Shown piece after piece: positions 17,270 through 27,340 of a stretch of 64,000 bases of DNA. Under the pieces are notes generated by a model that was not told where the DNA came from, ran no database searches, and saw only the letters and a program-made list of their open reading frames with translations. The position numbers and the translations under genes were made by a program. The DNA is from Intestinimonas sp052065695. Its GTDB lineage: Bacteria > Bacillota > Clostridia > Oscillospirales > Oscillospiraceae. The DNA is taken from assembly GCF_052065695.1 (NCBI RefSeq), contig NZ_JBQHTM010000004.1:1-64000 (forward strand), given 5' to 3'. Positions within the stretch are counted from its first letter, which is position 1, and every line of letters starts with the position of its first letter.

Positions 17270-18481
17270 ATGGGATCTATGGGAGCCATCGTGTTCCTGC
17301 CCCGGGAGGACGACACCCCCTCCCTCATGCTGCAAGACATTCTCTTTGACCCGGCCTGCACCTGGCTGTCGGCGGCGCTGGAGCGCGCCGGCGTGGAGCG
17401 GTTCCTGGTGGTCTGCCACGGCGACGACCAGGCCGCCGCAGAAGCCTGCTTCCCCGCCGGGACTCAATTTGTCACCGAGGGCGCCGGCGACGCCGCCGGA
17501 CGCCTGTCCGCCTTCCTCTCCGATCTGGAGGGCTCCGTGCTGGTCTTTACCCGCCCCGTCTTTCTGGACGACCAGGGAGCCGGCCGGCTCACCGGCCGCT
17601 TCGGGGAGGGCCTGCCCCGGGGCGAGGACGCCGGCGCCTACACCATGGACGCCCAGGCCCTCCGCTCCGCCATGGAGGAGGGCGGCGACTTCCTGACCGC
17701 CGTCCGGGCCCAGGGTAGCGCCTTCGGCGTCACCCCCGGCGCCTATAAGGGGCTTTTGCCCCTGGACCGCTCCACCCCCGTCTGGGACAGCGCCCAGTAC
17801 TTCGCCCGCCACGCCTCGGTGGAGCGGCTGTGCGGCGAATTATCCACCGCCCCCGTCCGCTTCATTGATAAGGAGCAGGCCTATATCGGCCCCCGGGTCA
17901 AGGTGGGCGGCGGCACCGTCATCCTCCCCGGCACCATCCTGCGGGGGGAGACCATCATCGGCGCGGGCTGTGAGATCGGCCCCAACACCATGATCCGGGA
18001 CTGCGTCATCGGAAACCGGGTGACGGTGAACGCCTCCCAGCTCAACGAGTCCACCGTGGACGACGGTACCACCGTGGGGCCCTTCGCCTACGTGCGGCCC
18101 AACTGCCACGTGGGCAAGGACGTGAAGGTGGGCGACTTCGTGGAGCTCAAGAACTCCACCATCGGCGACGGCACCAAGATCTCCCACCTCACCTACGTGG
18201 GAGACACCGACGCCGGGTCCCACATCAACTTCGGCTGCGGCACGGTGACCGTGAACTACGACGGCACCGCCAAGTTCCGCACCACCATCGGGGACAATGC
18301 CTTCATCGGCTGCAACACCAACCTGGTGGCCCCGGTGAAGATCGGGGACGGCGCCTACACCGCGGCGGGCAGCACCGTCACCGAGGATGTGCCGGCGGAC
18401 AGCCTGTGCATCGCCCGCTCTCCCCAGACCATCAAGGTCCAGTGGGCGGCCAAGCGCCGCCGGGCCAAGGGCAAAAAGTAA
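17270..18481 (+). CDS. glmU: GlmU-like protein: intact acetyltransferase domain, degenerate uridylyltransferase domain
   Basis: 403 residues against ~455 for GlmU. The C-terminal left-handed beta-helix is well preserved: hexapeptide repeats from RVKVGGGTVILPG, the catalytic-His segment SHLTYVGD, GCGTVTVNYDG and RSPQTIK near the end. It should acetylate glucosamine-1-phosphate. The N-terminal half starts FLPREDDTPSLML where GlmU has the nucleotide-binding LAAGxGTRM...PK motif, so UTP transfer is probably lost. The start at 17270 has TGGAGG eight bases ahead. The neighbours prs, pth and mfd are the standard Firmicutes order. Confidence 0.8.
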   Translation: MGSMGAIVFLPREDDTPSLMLQDILFDPACTWLSAALERAGVERFLVVCHGDDQAAAEACFPAGTQFVTEGAGDAAGRLSAFLSDLEGSVLVFTRPVFLDDQGAGRLTGRFGEGLPRGEDAGAYTMDAQALRSAMEEGGDFLTAVRAQGSAFGVTPGAYKGLLPLDRSTPVWDSAQYFARHASVERLCGELSTAPVRFIDKEQAYIGPRVKVGGGTVILPGTILRGETIIGAGCEIGPNTMIRDCVIGNRVTVNASQLNESTVDDGTTVGPFAYVRPNCHVGKDVKVGDFVELKNSTIGDGTKISHLTYVGDTDAGSHINFGCGTVTVNYDGTAKFRTTIGDNAFIGCNTNLVAPVKIGDGAYTAAGSTVTEDVPADSLCIARSPQTIKVQWAAKRRRAKGKK

Positions 18482-18555
18482 GTGACATCCAGGTGTGGGC
18501 CTGTGAATGCGACATAAAGGAAAGAAAAAAATAACATTTTGTGAGGGATGCTGAA

Positions 18556-19515
<960 letters not shown>

Positions 19516-19672
19516 TCCATCCTTCCGACTGCGGCCCCTGTGACCCATGGGCCGAGGGGAACCGATGCCGTCAAACAGAGACTTTACCAAAGATTTTAGG
19601 GGCAGAGCCAAGGCTCTGCCCCCTTTGGCCGTTTGCCGTCTTTTTTCCGGCGGCGGCCCTGCGAGGTGTACT

Positions 19673-20266
19673 ATGCTTTTCAACAAAAAGAGCGGCGGCG
19701 TGGACTGGCTGCTGGTGTGCCTGGGCAACCCCGGCGACCAGTATGAAAACACCCGCCACAACGTAGGCTTTATGGTGGCCGACGAGCTGGCCGAGCGACA
19801 CAACATCCCCGTCCAGCGCCTGAAGTTCCGGGCCCTCACCAACACCATCACCGTGGGGGACCAGAAGGTCCTGCTCATGAAGCCGGTGACCTATATGAAC
19901 CTGTCCGGCGAGGCCGTCCATGAGGCCGCCGCCTTCTACAAGATCCCGCCGGAGCACATTCTGGTGATCTCCGACGAGGTGTCCCTGGCCCCCGGCAAGA
20001 TCCGGGTGCGCCGGTCCGGCTCCGCCGGCGGCCACAACGGCCTCAAGAACATCATCGCCCACCTGGGTACCGACCAGTTCCTCCGCATCCGGCTGGGGGT
20101 GGGCCAGAAGCCCCACCCTGACTACGACATGGCCGACTGGGTCCTGGGTAAGTTCCAGGGCGAGGACAAGAAGGCGGTGGAGGAGGCGGTCAAAAAGGCC
20201 GCCGACGCCGCCGAGTGCCTCATCCGGGAGGGCGTGGACAAGGCCATGAACCAATATAACGGGTGA
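19673..20266 (+). CDS. pth: peptidyl-tRNA hydrolase
   Basis: A 197-residue enzyme of the bacterial Pth family: LGNPGDQYENTRHNVGF with the catalytic His, KPVTYMNLSGEAV and GGHNGLKNI, all in the expected places. It frees tRNA from prematurely released peptidyl-tRNAs. The start at 19673 has GAGGTG upstream; the longer frame back to 19547 has no support. It lies in the conserved prs-pth-mfd order. Confidence 0.95.
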   Translation: MLFNKKSGGVDWLLVCLGNPGDQYENTRHNVGFMVADELAERHNIPVQRLKFRALTNTITVGDQKVLLMKPVTYMNLSGEAVHEAAAFYKIPPEHILVISDEVSLAPGKIRVRRSGSAGGHNGLKNIIAHLGTDQFLRIRLGVGQKPHPDYDMADWVLGKFQGEDKKAVEEAVKKAADAAECLIREGVDKAMNQYNG

Positions 20267-20300
20267 TCGCCCGGCCCGGCAGCATGGTATTTCCTTTATG

Positions 20301-20421
20301 TGGGGCGCGACGTCGTCGGGGCAAAGTCCGCACCGCTCACCCCGGCCTGACGGCCAGGTCTCGCTTTGCTCCCTTGCCCCTCCTCTCCCCAGAAAAGCGC
20401 TGCGCGCTTTCCCGGGGCCCC
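20301..20421 (-). repeat. family B structured repeat, copy B3
   Basis: A reverse copy with the long stem CCCCGGGAAAGCGC / GCGCTTTTCTGGGG (minus strand), the CTGGCCGTCAGGCC hairpin and GGACTTTGCCCCGACGACG. It is nearly identical to B4 at 45299. Confidence 0.88.
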
Positions 20422-20482
20422 CTGATCTGCGCCAAGCCACGCCACGTTTCTCTTTTCCTTATGAGAGAACGGCCTCCGGCGG

Positions 20483-20508
20483 CCTACTTTCGGATGGCCG
20501 AAAGTAGG
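20483..20508. repeat. family D-related palindrome (D3)
   Basis: A perfect inverted repeat, CCTACTTTCGG-ATGG-CCGAAAGTAGG. It keeps the CCTACTTT/AAAGTAGG ends of D2 (29438) with a different inner stem. Confidence 0.65.
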
Positions 20509-20520
20509 CAAAGGCGGGGC

Positions 20521-20551
20521 GGGGGGGGGGGGGGCCGGCGCGCCCCCCCCC
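20521..20551. repeat. G14 tract facing a C9 tract
   Basis: Fourteen consecutive G (20521-20534), then CCGGCGCG and a run of C ending at 20551, able to fold as a G/C hairpin or G-quadruplex between pth and mfd. Homopolymer length is uncertain in sequencing. Confidence 0.85.
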
Positions 20552-20611
20552 GCCGCGCCAGCACGCAAAACCGCCCCTCATCCCCACCACCCACCGCCAA
20601 AGGAGCACCGT

Positions 20612-23600
20612 ATGAAAGAGCTTCTCCACATCCTGGACCGGGTGCCGGAATTCGGCTCCCTGCTCACCGCCCTGGACTCGGGCGCCTGCCCGGCGGCCGT
20701 GTCCGGCCTGGCGGCGGTCCACCGCGCCCATTTTGCCGCCGGGCTCCGGGTCAAGGCCGGCCGGCCGGTGGTGGTGGTGTGTCCCGACGAGGGGGAGGTC
20801 CAGCGCTTCGCCGAGGACCTCCACGCCTTCACCGGAGAACCTGTCCTCACCCTGCCCAGCCGGGAGTTCACCTTCCACGACGCCGCCGTGGTCTCCCGCC
20901 AGTGGGAGCACCGCCGCCTGGCCGCCCTCCGCACCCTGGCCCAGGACGAGCCGCCCCTGGTGGTCACCACCCCGGAGGCCCTCCTCCAGCGCACCCTGCC
21001 CAAGCACCTCCTCCTCCAGACCGTCTACACCCTGCGGGTGGGGGAGGTGCACGACCTCAATGAGCTGGCCGAGAGCCTCACCGCCGCCGGCTACGTCCGC
21101 TGCGACCAGGTGGAGGGCGTGGGCCAGTTCGCCCTCCGGGGCGGCATCCTGGACCTCTTCTCCCCCGCCTGCGCCGAGCCCGTCCGCTGCGAGTTCTTCG
21201 GGGACGAGATCGACGCCATGGGCACCTTCGACCCCGCCACCCAGCGCCGGGTAGAGAACCGCCAGGTCTGCGACATCCTGCCGGTGGCCGAGGTGCTGCC
21301 CCAGCTCTCCCCCGGGGGCTATGTGGGTCTCACTGAGGCCATGGACGGCCTCATTTCCCAGGTAAAGGGCTCCAAGGGGGACCACGCCGCCCTCCTCACC
21401 ACCCTCTCCCAGGACCGGGAACGGCTCTCCCAGGGCCTCTCCTTCCCCGCCACCGACCGCTATCTGGCCCTCATCTACCCCGAGTTGGCCACGGCGGCCG
21501 ACTACCTGCCCGAGGACGCGGTGGTCTGTCTGGCCGAAAGCCCCCGGGTAGCGGAGCGGGCCCGGAACTACCTCTGGCGCATGGAGGAGGACGTGAAAAC
21601 CCTGCTGGAGTCGGGGCTGGTGGCGGGACAGATCGCCCGGTTCGTCCGCACCTTTGAGGAGCTGATGGCCCGGCTCTCCGACTACCCCGTGGTCTTTCTG
21701 GACACCTTCACCTCCAACACCTACCCCCTGCGGCCCAAGTCCCTGCTGGACGTGCTCACCAAGCAGCTCCCCTCCTACGGCGCCAGCCTGGAAACCGCCG
21801 CCGCCGACCTGGAACACTACCAGAAGGCGGGCTTTGCCACCGTGGTGCTGGCCTCCGCCGAGCGCCGGTGCCTGGACCTCCAGGCCATGCTCCGGGAGAA
21901 GAAGGTCCGCACCGCCGTGGACTTCCAGCTCCACGAGCTCCCCGGCCCCGGCAAGGCCGTCATCTGCCTGGGGGGCCTCTCCGCCGGCTTTGAGTACCCC
22001 GACGCCTCTGCCGCCGTCCTCACCGAGGGCCGGGCCGTCCCCGCCCGGAAGGTGCGGACCAAGAAGGACTCCAGCCGCCAGAAGCTGGCCTCCTACGCCG
22101 ATCTCTCCCCCGGCGACCTGGTGGTCCACGAGCACCACGGCATCGGCCGCTACGTGGGCATGGTGAAGATGAGCACCGACGGGGTGCAGAAGGACTATGT
22201 CAAAATCGCCTACGCCGGCTCCGACACCCTCTACGTCCCCGCCACCCAGCTGGACCTGGTGAGCAAGTATATCGGCTCCGGCGACGACACCGAGCACAAA
22301 AAGCTCAACAAGCTGGGGGGCACCGACTGGGAAAAGACCAAGACCCGGGCCAAAAAGGCGGTCCAGGACCTGGCCAAGGGCCTCATCCAGCTCTACGCCC
22401 AGCGGGAGCGGCTGCCCGGCTACGCCTTCGCCCCCGACTCTCCCTGGATGCAGGAGTTTGAGGACCAGTTCGAGTACACCGAGACCGACGACCAGCTCCG
22501 GTGCATCCAGGACATCAAGCGGGACATGGAGACGGCCAAGCCCATGGACCGGCTCCTCTGCGGCGACGTGGGCTACGGCAAGACCGAGGTGGCCTTCCGG
22601 GCCATCATGAAGTGCGTCCTGGACGGCAAACAGGCCGCCATCCTGGCCCCCACCACCGTCCTGGCCCGGCAGCACTACCTCTCCGCCCGGCGGCGGTTCG
22701 CCAAGTTCCCCGTGGAGATCGACGTGGTCTCCCGGTTCCGCACCCCGGCCCAGATGCGCCAGACCCTCATGGACCTGAAGGCGGGCAAGGTGGACCTCCT
22801 CATCGGCACCCACCGCCTCTTCAACAAGGATGTCCAGTTCAAGGACCTGGGGCTGCTGGTGGTGGACGAGGAGCAGCGCTTCGGCGTGGCCCACAAGGAG
22901 AAGCTCAAGGAGCTCTCCAAGCAGGTGGACGTGCTCACCCTGTCGGCCACCCCCATCCCCCGCACCCTCAACATGGCCCTCTCGGGCATCCGGGACATGT
23001 CCACCCTGGAGGAGCCCCCCCAGGACCGGCAGCCGGTGCAGACCTACGTGCTGGAGCACGACTGGTCGGTGCTCCGGGACGCCATGAGCCGGGAGCTGGA
23101 GCGGGGCGGCCAGGTCTACTACCTCCACAACCGGGTGGAGACCATCGACCGCACCGCCGGACGCATCCAGGCCATGCTGCCCGACGCCCGGGTGGCGGTG
23201 GCCCACGGCAAGATGACCCAGGAGGCCATCAACGACGTCATGAGCCAGATGACCGACGGCGAGGTGGACATCCTGGTGTGCACCACCATCATCGAGACGG
23301 GCATCGACATCCCCAACGCCAACACCCTCATCATCGAGGACGCCGACAAGATGGGCCTCTCCCAGCTCCACCAGCTCCGGGGACGGGTGGGCCGCTCCGC
23401 CCGGCGGGCCTTCGCCTATATGACCTACCGGAAGGGCAAGGTCCTCACCGAGGTCCAGACCAAGCGCCTGGCCGCCATCCGGGAGTTCGCCGAGTTCGGC
23501 TCCGGCTTCAAGATCGCCATGCGGGATCTGGAGATCCGGGGGGCCGGCAACGTGCTTGGCCCCGAGCAGTCCGGCTTCCTGGTGAGCGTGGGCTACGACA

Positions 23601-24124
23601 TGTACCTCAAGCTGCTGGAGGAGGCCGTGCTGGAGGAGAAGGGCGAGACCGCCCAGCTCCCCGCCGAGTGCGCCGCCGACCTCACCGTGGCCGCCTCCAT
23701 CCCCGACAAATACGTTCCCTCCCCCGAGCAGCGCATGGACCTCTATCGCCGCATCGCCCGCATCCGCAGCGAGCACGACGCCGACGACCTGGTGGATGAG
23801 CTCATCGACCGCTACGGCGACCCGCCCCGCACCGTCAACAACCTTATCTCGGTGGCCCTCCTCCGCGCCGCCGCCGCGGCGTGCGGCATCTCCGAGATCG
23901 CCCAGAAGGGGGAGCGGCTCCTCTTCGTCCTCTCCCAGGTGGACTTCAACAAGGTCTCCGCTCTCTGCGGCGGCCAGACCTACCGGGGCCGGCTCCTCTT
24001 CTCCGCCGGGGAAAAGCCCCACCTGGCCCTCCGGCTCAAGAAGGGGGAGGACCCCTTAAAGCTCTCCGCCAAGCTGGTGGAGGACTACGCCGCCCCCGCT
24101 GCGCCGCCCCCTACCGCCTCCTAA
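20612..24124 (+). CDS. mfd: transcription-repair coupling factor
   Basis: 1170 residues, normal for Mfd. An N-terminal UvrB-homology region is followed by the RNA-polymerase-interaction domain (GDLVVHEHHGIGRY, about residues 500-515). The translocase has Walker A LLCGDVGYGKTE (~650), DEEQRFG and SATPIPRTL, then the RecG-like TRG motif and a C-terminal D7 domain. It displaces stalled RNA polymerase and recruits UvrA. AAAGGAG precedes the start. The long minus-strand frame across it is a shadow of the GC-rich codons. Confidence 0.96.
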   Translation: MKELLHILDRVPEFGSLLTALDSGACPAAVSGLAAVHRAHFAAGLRVKAGRPVVVVCPDEGEVQRFAEDLHAFTGEPVLTLPSREFTFHDAAVVSRQWEHRRLAALRTLAQDEPPLVVTTPEALLQRTLPKHLLLQTVYTLRVGEVHDLNELAESLTAAGYVRCDQVEGVGQFALRGGILDLFSPACAEPVRCEFFGDEIDAMGTFDPATQRRVENRQVCDILPVAEVLPQLSPGGYVGLTEAMDGLISQVKGSKGDHAALLTTLSQDRERLSQGLSFPATDRYLALIYPELATAADYLPEDAVVCLAESPRVAERARNYLWRMEEDVKTLLESGLVAGQIARFVRTFEELMARLSDYPVVFLDTFTSNTYPLRPKSLLDVLTKQLPSYGASLETAAADLEHYQKAGFATVVLASAERRCLDLQAMLREKKVRTAVDFQLHELPGPGKAVICLGGLSAGFEYPDASAAVLTEGRAVPARKVRTKKDSSRQKLASYADLSPGDLVVHEHHGIGRYVGMVKMSTDGVQKDYVKIAYAGSDTLYVPATQLDLVSKYIGSGDDTEHKKLNKLGGTDWEKTKTRAKKAVQDLAKGLIQLYAQRERLPGYAFAPDSPWMQEFEDQFEYTETDDQLRCIQDIKRDMETAKPMDRLLCGDVGYGKTEVAFRAIMKCVLDGKQAAILAPTTVLARQHYLSARRRFAKFPVEIDVVSRFRTPAQMRQTLMDLKAGKVDLLIGTHRLFNKDVQFKDLGLLVVDEEQRFGVAHKEKLKELSKQVDVLTLSATPIPRTLNMALSGIRDMSTLEEPPQDRQPVQTYVLEHDWSVLRDAMSRELERGGQVYYLHNRVETIDRTAGRIQAMLPDARVAVAHGKMTQEAINDVMSQMTDGEVDILVCTTIIETGIDIPNANTLIIEDADKMGLSQLHQLRGRVGRSARRAFAYMTYRKGKVLTEVQTKRLAAIREFAEFGSGFKIAMRDLEIRGAGNVLGPEQSGFLVSVGYDMYLKLLEEAVLEEKGETAQLPAECAADLTVAASIPDKYVPSPEQRMDLYRRIARIRSEHDADDLVDELIDRYGDPPRTVNNLISVALLRAAAAACGISEIAQKGERLLFVLSQVDFNKVSALCGGQTYRGRLLFSAGEKPHLALRLKKGEDPLKLSAKLVEDYAAPAAPPPTAS

Positions 24125-24150
24125 GCACAAGACACATTTCATTTCCCTCC

Positions 24151-24184
24151 GGACCCCGGCCAATGAGGCCGGGGTCCTTTTTTT
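24151..24184 (+). terminator. mfd terminator
   Basis: The hairpin GGACCCCGGCC / GGCCGGGGTCC followed by seven T. The rest of the gap to 24437 holds only the thl promoter. Confidence 0.93.
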
Positions 24185-24338
24185 AATTGGTAGGACCACT
24201 CGTTCTGTTCATAAGACAATCGGAACTTCTCCACAAATACATGTTCCGCTCATTGGAACAGCTTTGTCTCCGGATTTTTAAAATGGGAGAAAATACAGTA
24301 ATCACGCACTTATTTGTGAGGTTCCCCTCACCTCGCGG

Positions 24339-24367
24339 TTGCATTTTTGGGGACAATCATATATAAT
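24339..24367 (+). promoter_or_regulatory. promoter of the thiolase-But operon
   Basis: TTGCAT at 24339-24344, a 17-base spacer and TATAAT at 24362-24367. Confidence 0.8.
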
Positions 24368-24437
24368 ACTCCCCAGAAGCAAGTGGATGGGAAAGCACAA
24401 GCTCTAAAAAATTTACTTAATTGGAGGTCAGATACCC

Positions 24438-25697
24438 ATGAGAGATGTCTACATTGTAAATTGCTGCCGCACCGCTGTTGGCTCTTTCGGCGGAAGCCTG
24501 AAGGACACCCCCGCCGTGGATATGGGCGCCGTTGTTGTAAAGGAAGCCCTCAAGCGCGCCAATGTGGCTCCTGAGAACGTGGACGAAGTCATCTTCGGCG
24601 GCGTGCTCACCGCTGGCCTGGGCCAGAACATCGCTCGTCAGGTCACTGTGAAGGCCGGTATCCCCTACAGCGTTCCCGCCTTTACCGTTAACATGGTCTG
24701 CGGCTCCGGCATGAAGTCCGTCATGGAGGCTGCCCGCGCCATCATCTGCGGCGACGCCGACATCATCGTGGCCGGCGGCACCGAGAGCATGTCTCAGGCT
24801 CCCTTCGCCCTTCCCGACGAGCGCTGGGGCGCCCGCATGGGCGACAAGAAGGTCGTCGACACCATGATTAAGGACGGCCTGTGGGACGCCTACAACAACT
24901 ACCACATGGGCACCACCGCTGAGAACATCTGCGACATCTGGGGCATCACCCGCCAGGAGCTGGACGAGTTCGCCGCCGCCTCCCAGCAGAAGGCCTGCGC
25001 CGCCATCGAGTCCGGCCGCTTCAACGACGAGATCGTCCCCGTGATGGTCAAGAAGAAGAAGGAAATGGTGGAGTTCAAGGTGGACGAGTACCCCAAGGCC
25101 GGCACCACCGCCGAGTCCGTGGCCAAGCTGAAGGGCGCCTTCCCCGTGGGTCCCGAGGGCGTGGAGGACCAGGTCGTCCACACCTTCCAGCCCACCCAGA
25201 TCCATGAGGCCGATGCCCGCAAGCACGTCCAGCGCGTCACCGCCGCCAACGCCTCCGGCCTGAACGACGGCGCCGCCGCCATCATCGTGGCCTCCGGCGA
25301 GGCCGTGGAGAAGTACGGCCTGAAGCCCATGGCCAAGCTGATCGGCTGGGGCCAGGGCGGCGTCGATCCCAAGATCATGGGCGTGGGCCCCGTGCCCGCC
25401 TCCCGCAACGCCATGGCCAAGGCCGGCGTGACCATCGACGACATCGACCTCATCGAGGCCAACGAGGCCTTTGCCGCTCAGTCCGTGGCCGTGGGCCGTG
25501 AGCTGGGCTTCGACCTGAGCAAGCTGAACGTGAACGGCGGCGCCATCGCCATCGGCCACCCCATCGGCTGCTCCGGCGCCCGCATCATCGTCACCCTGCT
25601 CCACGAGATGGCCAAGCGCCCCGAGGCCAAGAAGGGCCTTGCCACCCTGTGCATCGGCGGCGGCATGGGCGTTGCCACCATCTTCGAGAAGTGCTGA
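24438..25697 (+). CDS. thlA: acetyl-CoA C-acetyltransferase (thiolase)
   Basis: A 419-residue thiolase with the nucleophilic Cys in NMVCGSGMKS (about residue 88) and the C-terminal GGAIAIGHPIGCSGAR and CIGGGMG motifs carrying the second Cys. It condenses two acetyl-CoA to acetoacetyl-CoA, the first step to butyrate. The usual length is ~393; an extra ~20-25 residues (EDQVVHTFQPTQIHEADARK) sit before AANASGLNDG. GGAGGTC lies ahead of the start. It is followed by the But CoA-transferase gene after 32 bases. Confidence 0.93.
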   Translation: MRDVYIVNCCRTAVGSFGGSLKDTPAVDMGAVVVKEALKRANVAPENVDEVIFGGVLTAGLGQNIARQVTVKAGIPYSVPAFTVNMVCGSGMKSVMEAARAIICGDADIIVAGGTESMSQAPFALPDERWGARMGDKKVVDTMIKDGLWDAYNNYHMGTTAENICDIWGITRQELDEFAAASQQKACAAIESGRFNDEIVPVMVKKKKEMVEFKVDEYPKAGTTAESVAKLKGAFPVGPEGVEDQVVHTFQPTQIHEADARKHVQRVTAANASGLNDGAAAIIVASGEAVEKYGLKPMAKLIGWGQGGVDPKIMGVGPVPASRNAMAKAGVTIDDIDLIEANEAFAAQSVAVGRELGFDLSKLNVNGGAIAIGHPIGCSGARIIVTLLHEMAKRPEAKKGLATLCIGGGMGVATIFEKC

Positions 25698-25729
25698 TTG
25701 CCGCGGGCCGACCTGAGTTGAGGTGACCC

Positions 25730-27070
25730 ATGGATGTTCAAAAGCTGTATGAAGAGAAGCTGACCACCGCCGCCGAGGCGGTGAAGGTGGTCAAGTCCGG
25801 GGACTGGGTGGACTACGGGTGGTGTACCAACCATCCCGTGGCCCTGGATAAGGCCCTGGCGGAACGCAAGGACGAGCTTACGGATGTGAAGGTCCGGGGC
25901 GGCGTCACCATGTGGATGCCGGAGATCGCAAAGGCGGAAGATGCTCCTGAGCACTTCGTCTGGAATTCCTGGCATATGAGCGGCATCGACCGCAAGATCG
26001 TGGCCAAGGGTATGGGCTACTTCAGCCCCATGCGCTACTCCGAGCTGCCCCGCTTCTACCGGGATGACCTCCAGGTGGACGTGGCCATGCTCCAGGTCAC
26101 ACCCATGGACGCCCACGGCAACTTCAACTTCGGGCTGGTGACCTCCCATATCGCTGACATGCTGGCCAAGGCCAAAGTGGTCATCGTGGAGGTCAACAAG
26201 AACCTGCCCTGGGGCATCGGCCTCACGGGCAGCGAGATCAACATCAAGGACGTGGACATGGTGGTGGAGGGTGAGAACCCGCCGGTGGCCCAGCTGGGCG
26301 CCGGCGGCGCCCCCACCGACGTGGACCGGGCCGTGGCCGAGCTCATCGTGCCGGAGATCCCCAACGGGGCCTGTCTCCAGCTGGGCATCGGCGGCATGCC
26401 CAACACCATCGGCGCCATGATCGCCCAATCCGATCTGAAGGATCTGGGCGTCCACACCGAGATGTACGTGGATGCCTTCGTGGACATTGCCAAAGCGGGC
26501 AAGATCACCGGCGCCCGCAAGAACCTGGACAAGGGGCGGCAGGTATACGCCTTCGCCGCCGGCACCCAGAAGCTCTACGACTACATCGACCGCAACCCGG
26601 AGGTGCTGGGCGCCCCGGTGGACTACACCAACGACGTGCGGGTCATCGCCCAGCTGGACAACTTCATCTCCATCAACAACGCCATCGACCTGGACCTCTT
26701 CGGTCAGGTCAACGCCGAGAGCGCCGGCATCAAGCACATCTCCGGCACCGGCGGTCAGCTGGATTTCGTCATGGGGGCCTATCTCTCCAAGGGCGGCAAG
26801 AGCTTCATCTGCATGTCCTCCACCGTCGCCGGCAAGGACGGCAGCCTGAAGAGCCGCATCGTGCCCACCCTGACCCCCGGCACCATCGCCACCGATCCCC
26901 GGTCCACCATCCACTACCTGGTCACAGAGTACGGCATGGTGAACCTGAAGGGGACCACCACCTGGGAGCGGGCGGAGATGATCATCTCCATCGCCCACCC
27001 GGATTTCCGGGAGCAGCTCATCCAGGACGCCGAAAAGATGGGCATCTGGCGCAGGAGCAATCGGGTCTGA
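25730..27070 (+). CDS. but: butyryl-CoA:acetate CoA-transferase
   Basis: 446 residues, closely resembling the But enzymes of gut butyrate producers: KSGDWVDYGWC near the start, KVRGGVTMWMPEI, NSWHMSGI, GHTEMYVDAFVD-like (VHTEMYVDAFVD), HISGTGGQLDFV, and the C-terminus ending IWRRSNR. It moves CoA from butyryl-CoA to acetate, releasing butyrate and regenerating acetyl-CoA. It is co-transcribed with thiolase and ends at a strong terminator. The identification rests on remembered family sequences; 4-hydroxybutyrate CoA-transferase is the nearest alternative. Confidence 0.88.
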   Translation: MDVQKLYEEKLTTAAEAVKVVKSGDWVDYGWCTNHPVALDKALAERKDELTDVKVRGGVTMWMPEIAKAEDAPEHFVWNSWHMSGIDRKIVAKGMGYFSPMRYSELPRFYRDDLQVDVAMLQVTPMDAHGNFNFGLVTSHIADMLAKAKVVIVEVNKNLPWGIGLTGSEINIKDVDMVVEGENPPVAQLGAGGAPTDVDRAVAELIVPEIPNGACLQLGIGGMPNTIGAMIAQSDLKDLGVHTEMYVDAFVDIAKAGKITGARKNLDKGRQVYAFAAGTQKLYDYIDRNPEVLGAPVDYTNDVRVIAQLDNFISINNAIDLDLFGQVNAESAGIKHISGTGGQLDFVMGAYLSKGGKSFICMSSTVAGKDGSLKSRIVPTLTPGTIATDPRSTIHYLVTEYGMVNLKGTTTWERAEMIISIAHPDFREQLIQDAEKMGIWRRSNRV

Positions 27071-27137
27071 GTCCGTCACAGGCGGACAATATGCCGTCTC
27101 AATGGGACGAGGATGCGCATTTCCCCATCACAATTCC

Positions 27138-27172
27138 GGGCGGGATCTTTCCAAAAGATCCCGCCCTTTTTT
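27138..27172 (+). terminator. thl-but operon terminator
   Basis: The hairpin GGGCGGGATCTTT / AAAGATCCCGCCC followed by TTTTTTA. Confidence 0.93.
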
Positions 27173-27230
27173 ATGGGTGTTTTTTTGCAAAATCACCCCG
27201 GTATTTTGGGTTTTGGCGGGGGCATAGGTG

Positions 27231-27259
27231 TTGCCACCGCCTGGAAAAAGTGCTAGAAT
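27231..27259 (+). promoter_or_regulatory. promoter of the atoD-atoA operon
   Basis: TTGCCA at 27231-27236, a 17-base spacer and TAGAAT at 27254-27259. Confidence 0.75.
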
Positions 27260-27340
27260 ACGAGTGAGCATCATAGTACCGACAGGAACGTGGGTCCCCT
27301 GCCGGGACTATTTGCCATTATTATTAGGAGGGAACGAACA

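Noticed and set aside
20459..24022. 1187-codon minus-strand frame opposite mfd
   Set aside because: G/C-rich third codon positions of mfd create a long antisense frame; the sequence is Gly/Val/Leu/His-rich with no domain, and mfd itself is unambiguous. The same applies to the long frames opposite xdhA, hydA, the nup genes and others.
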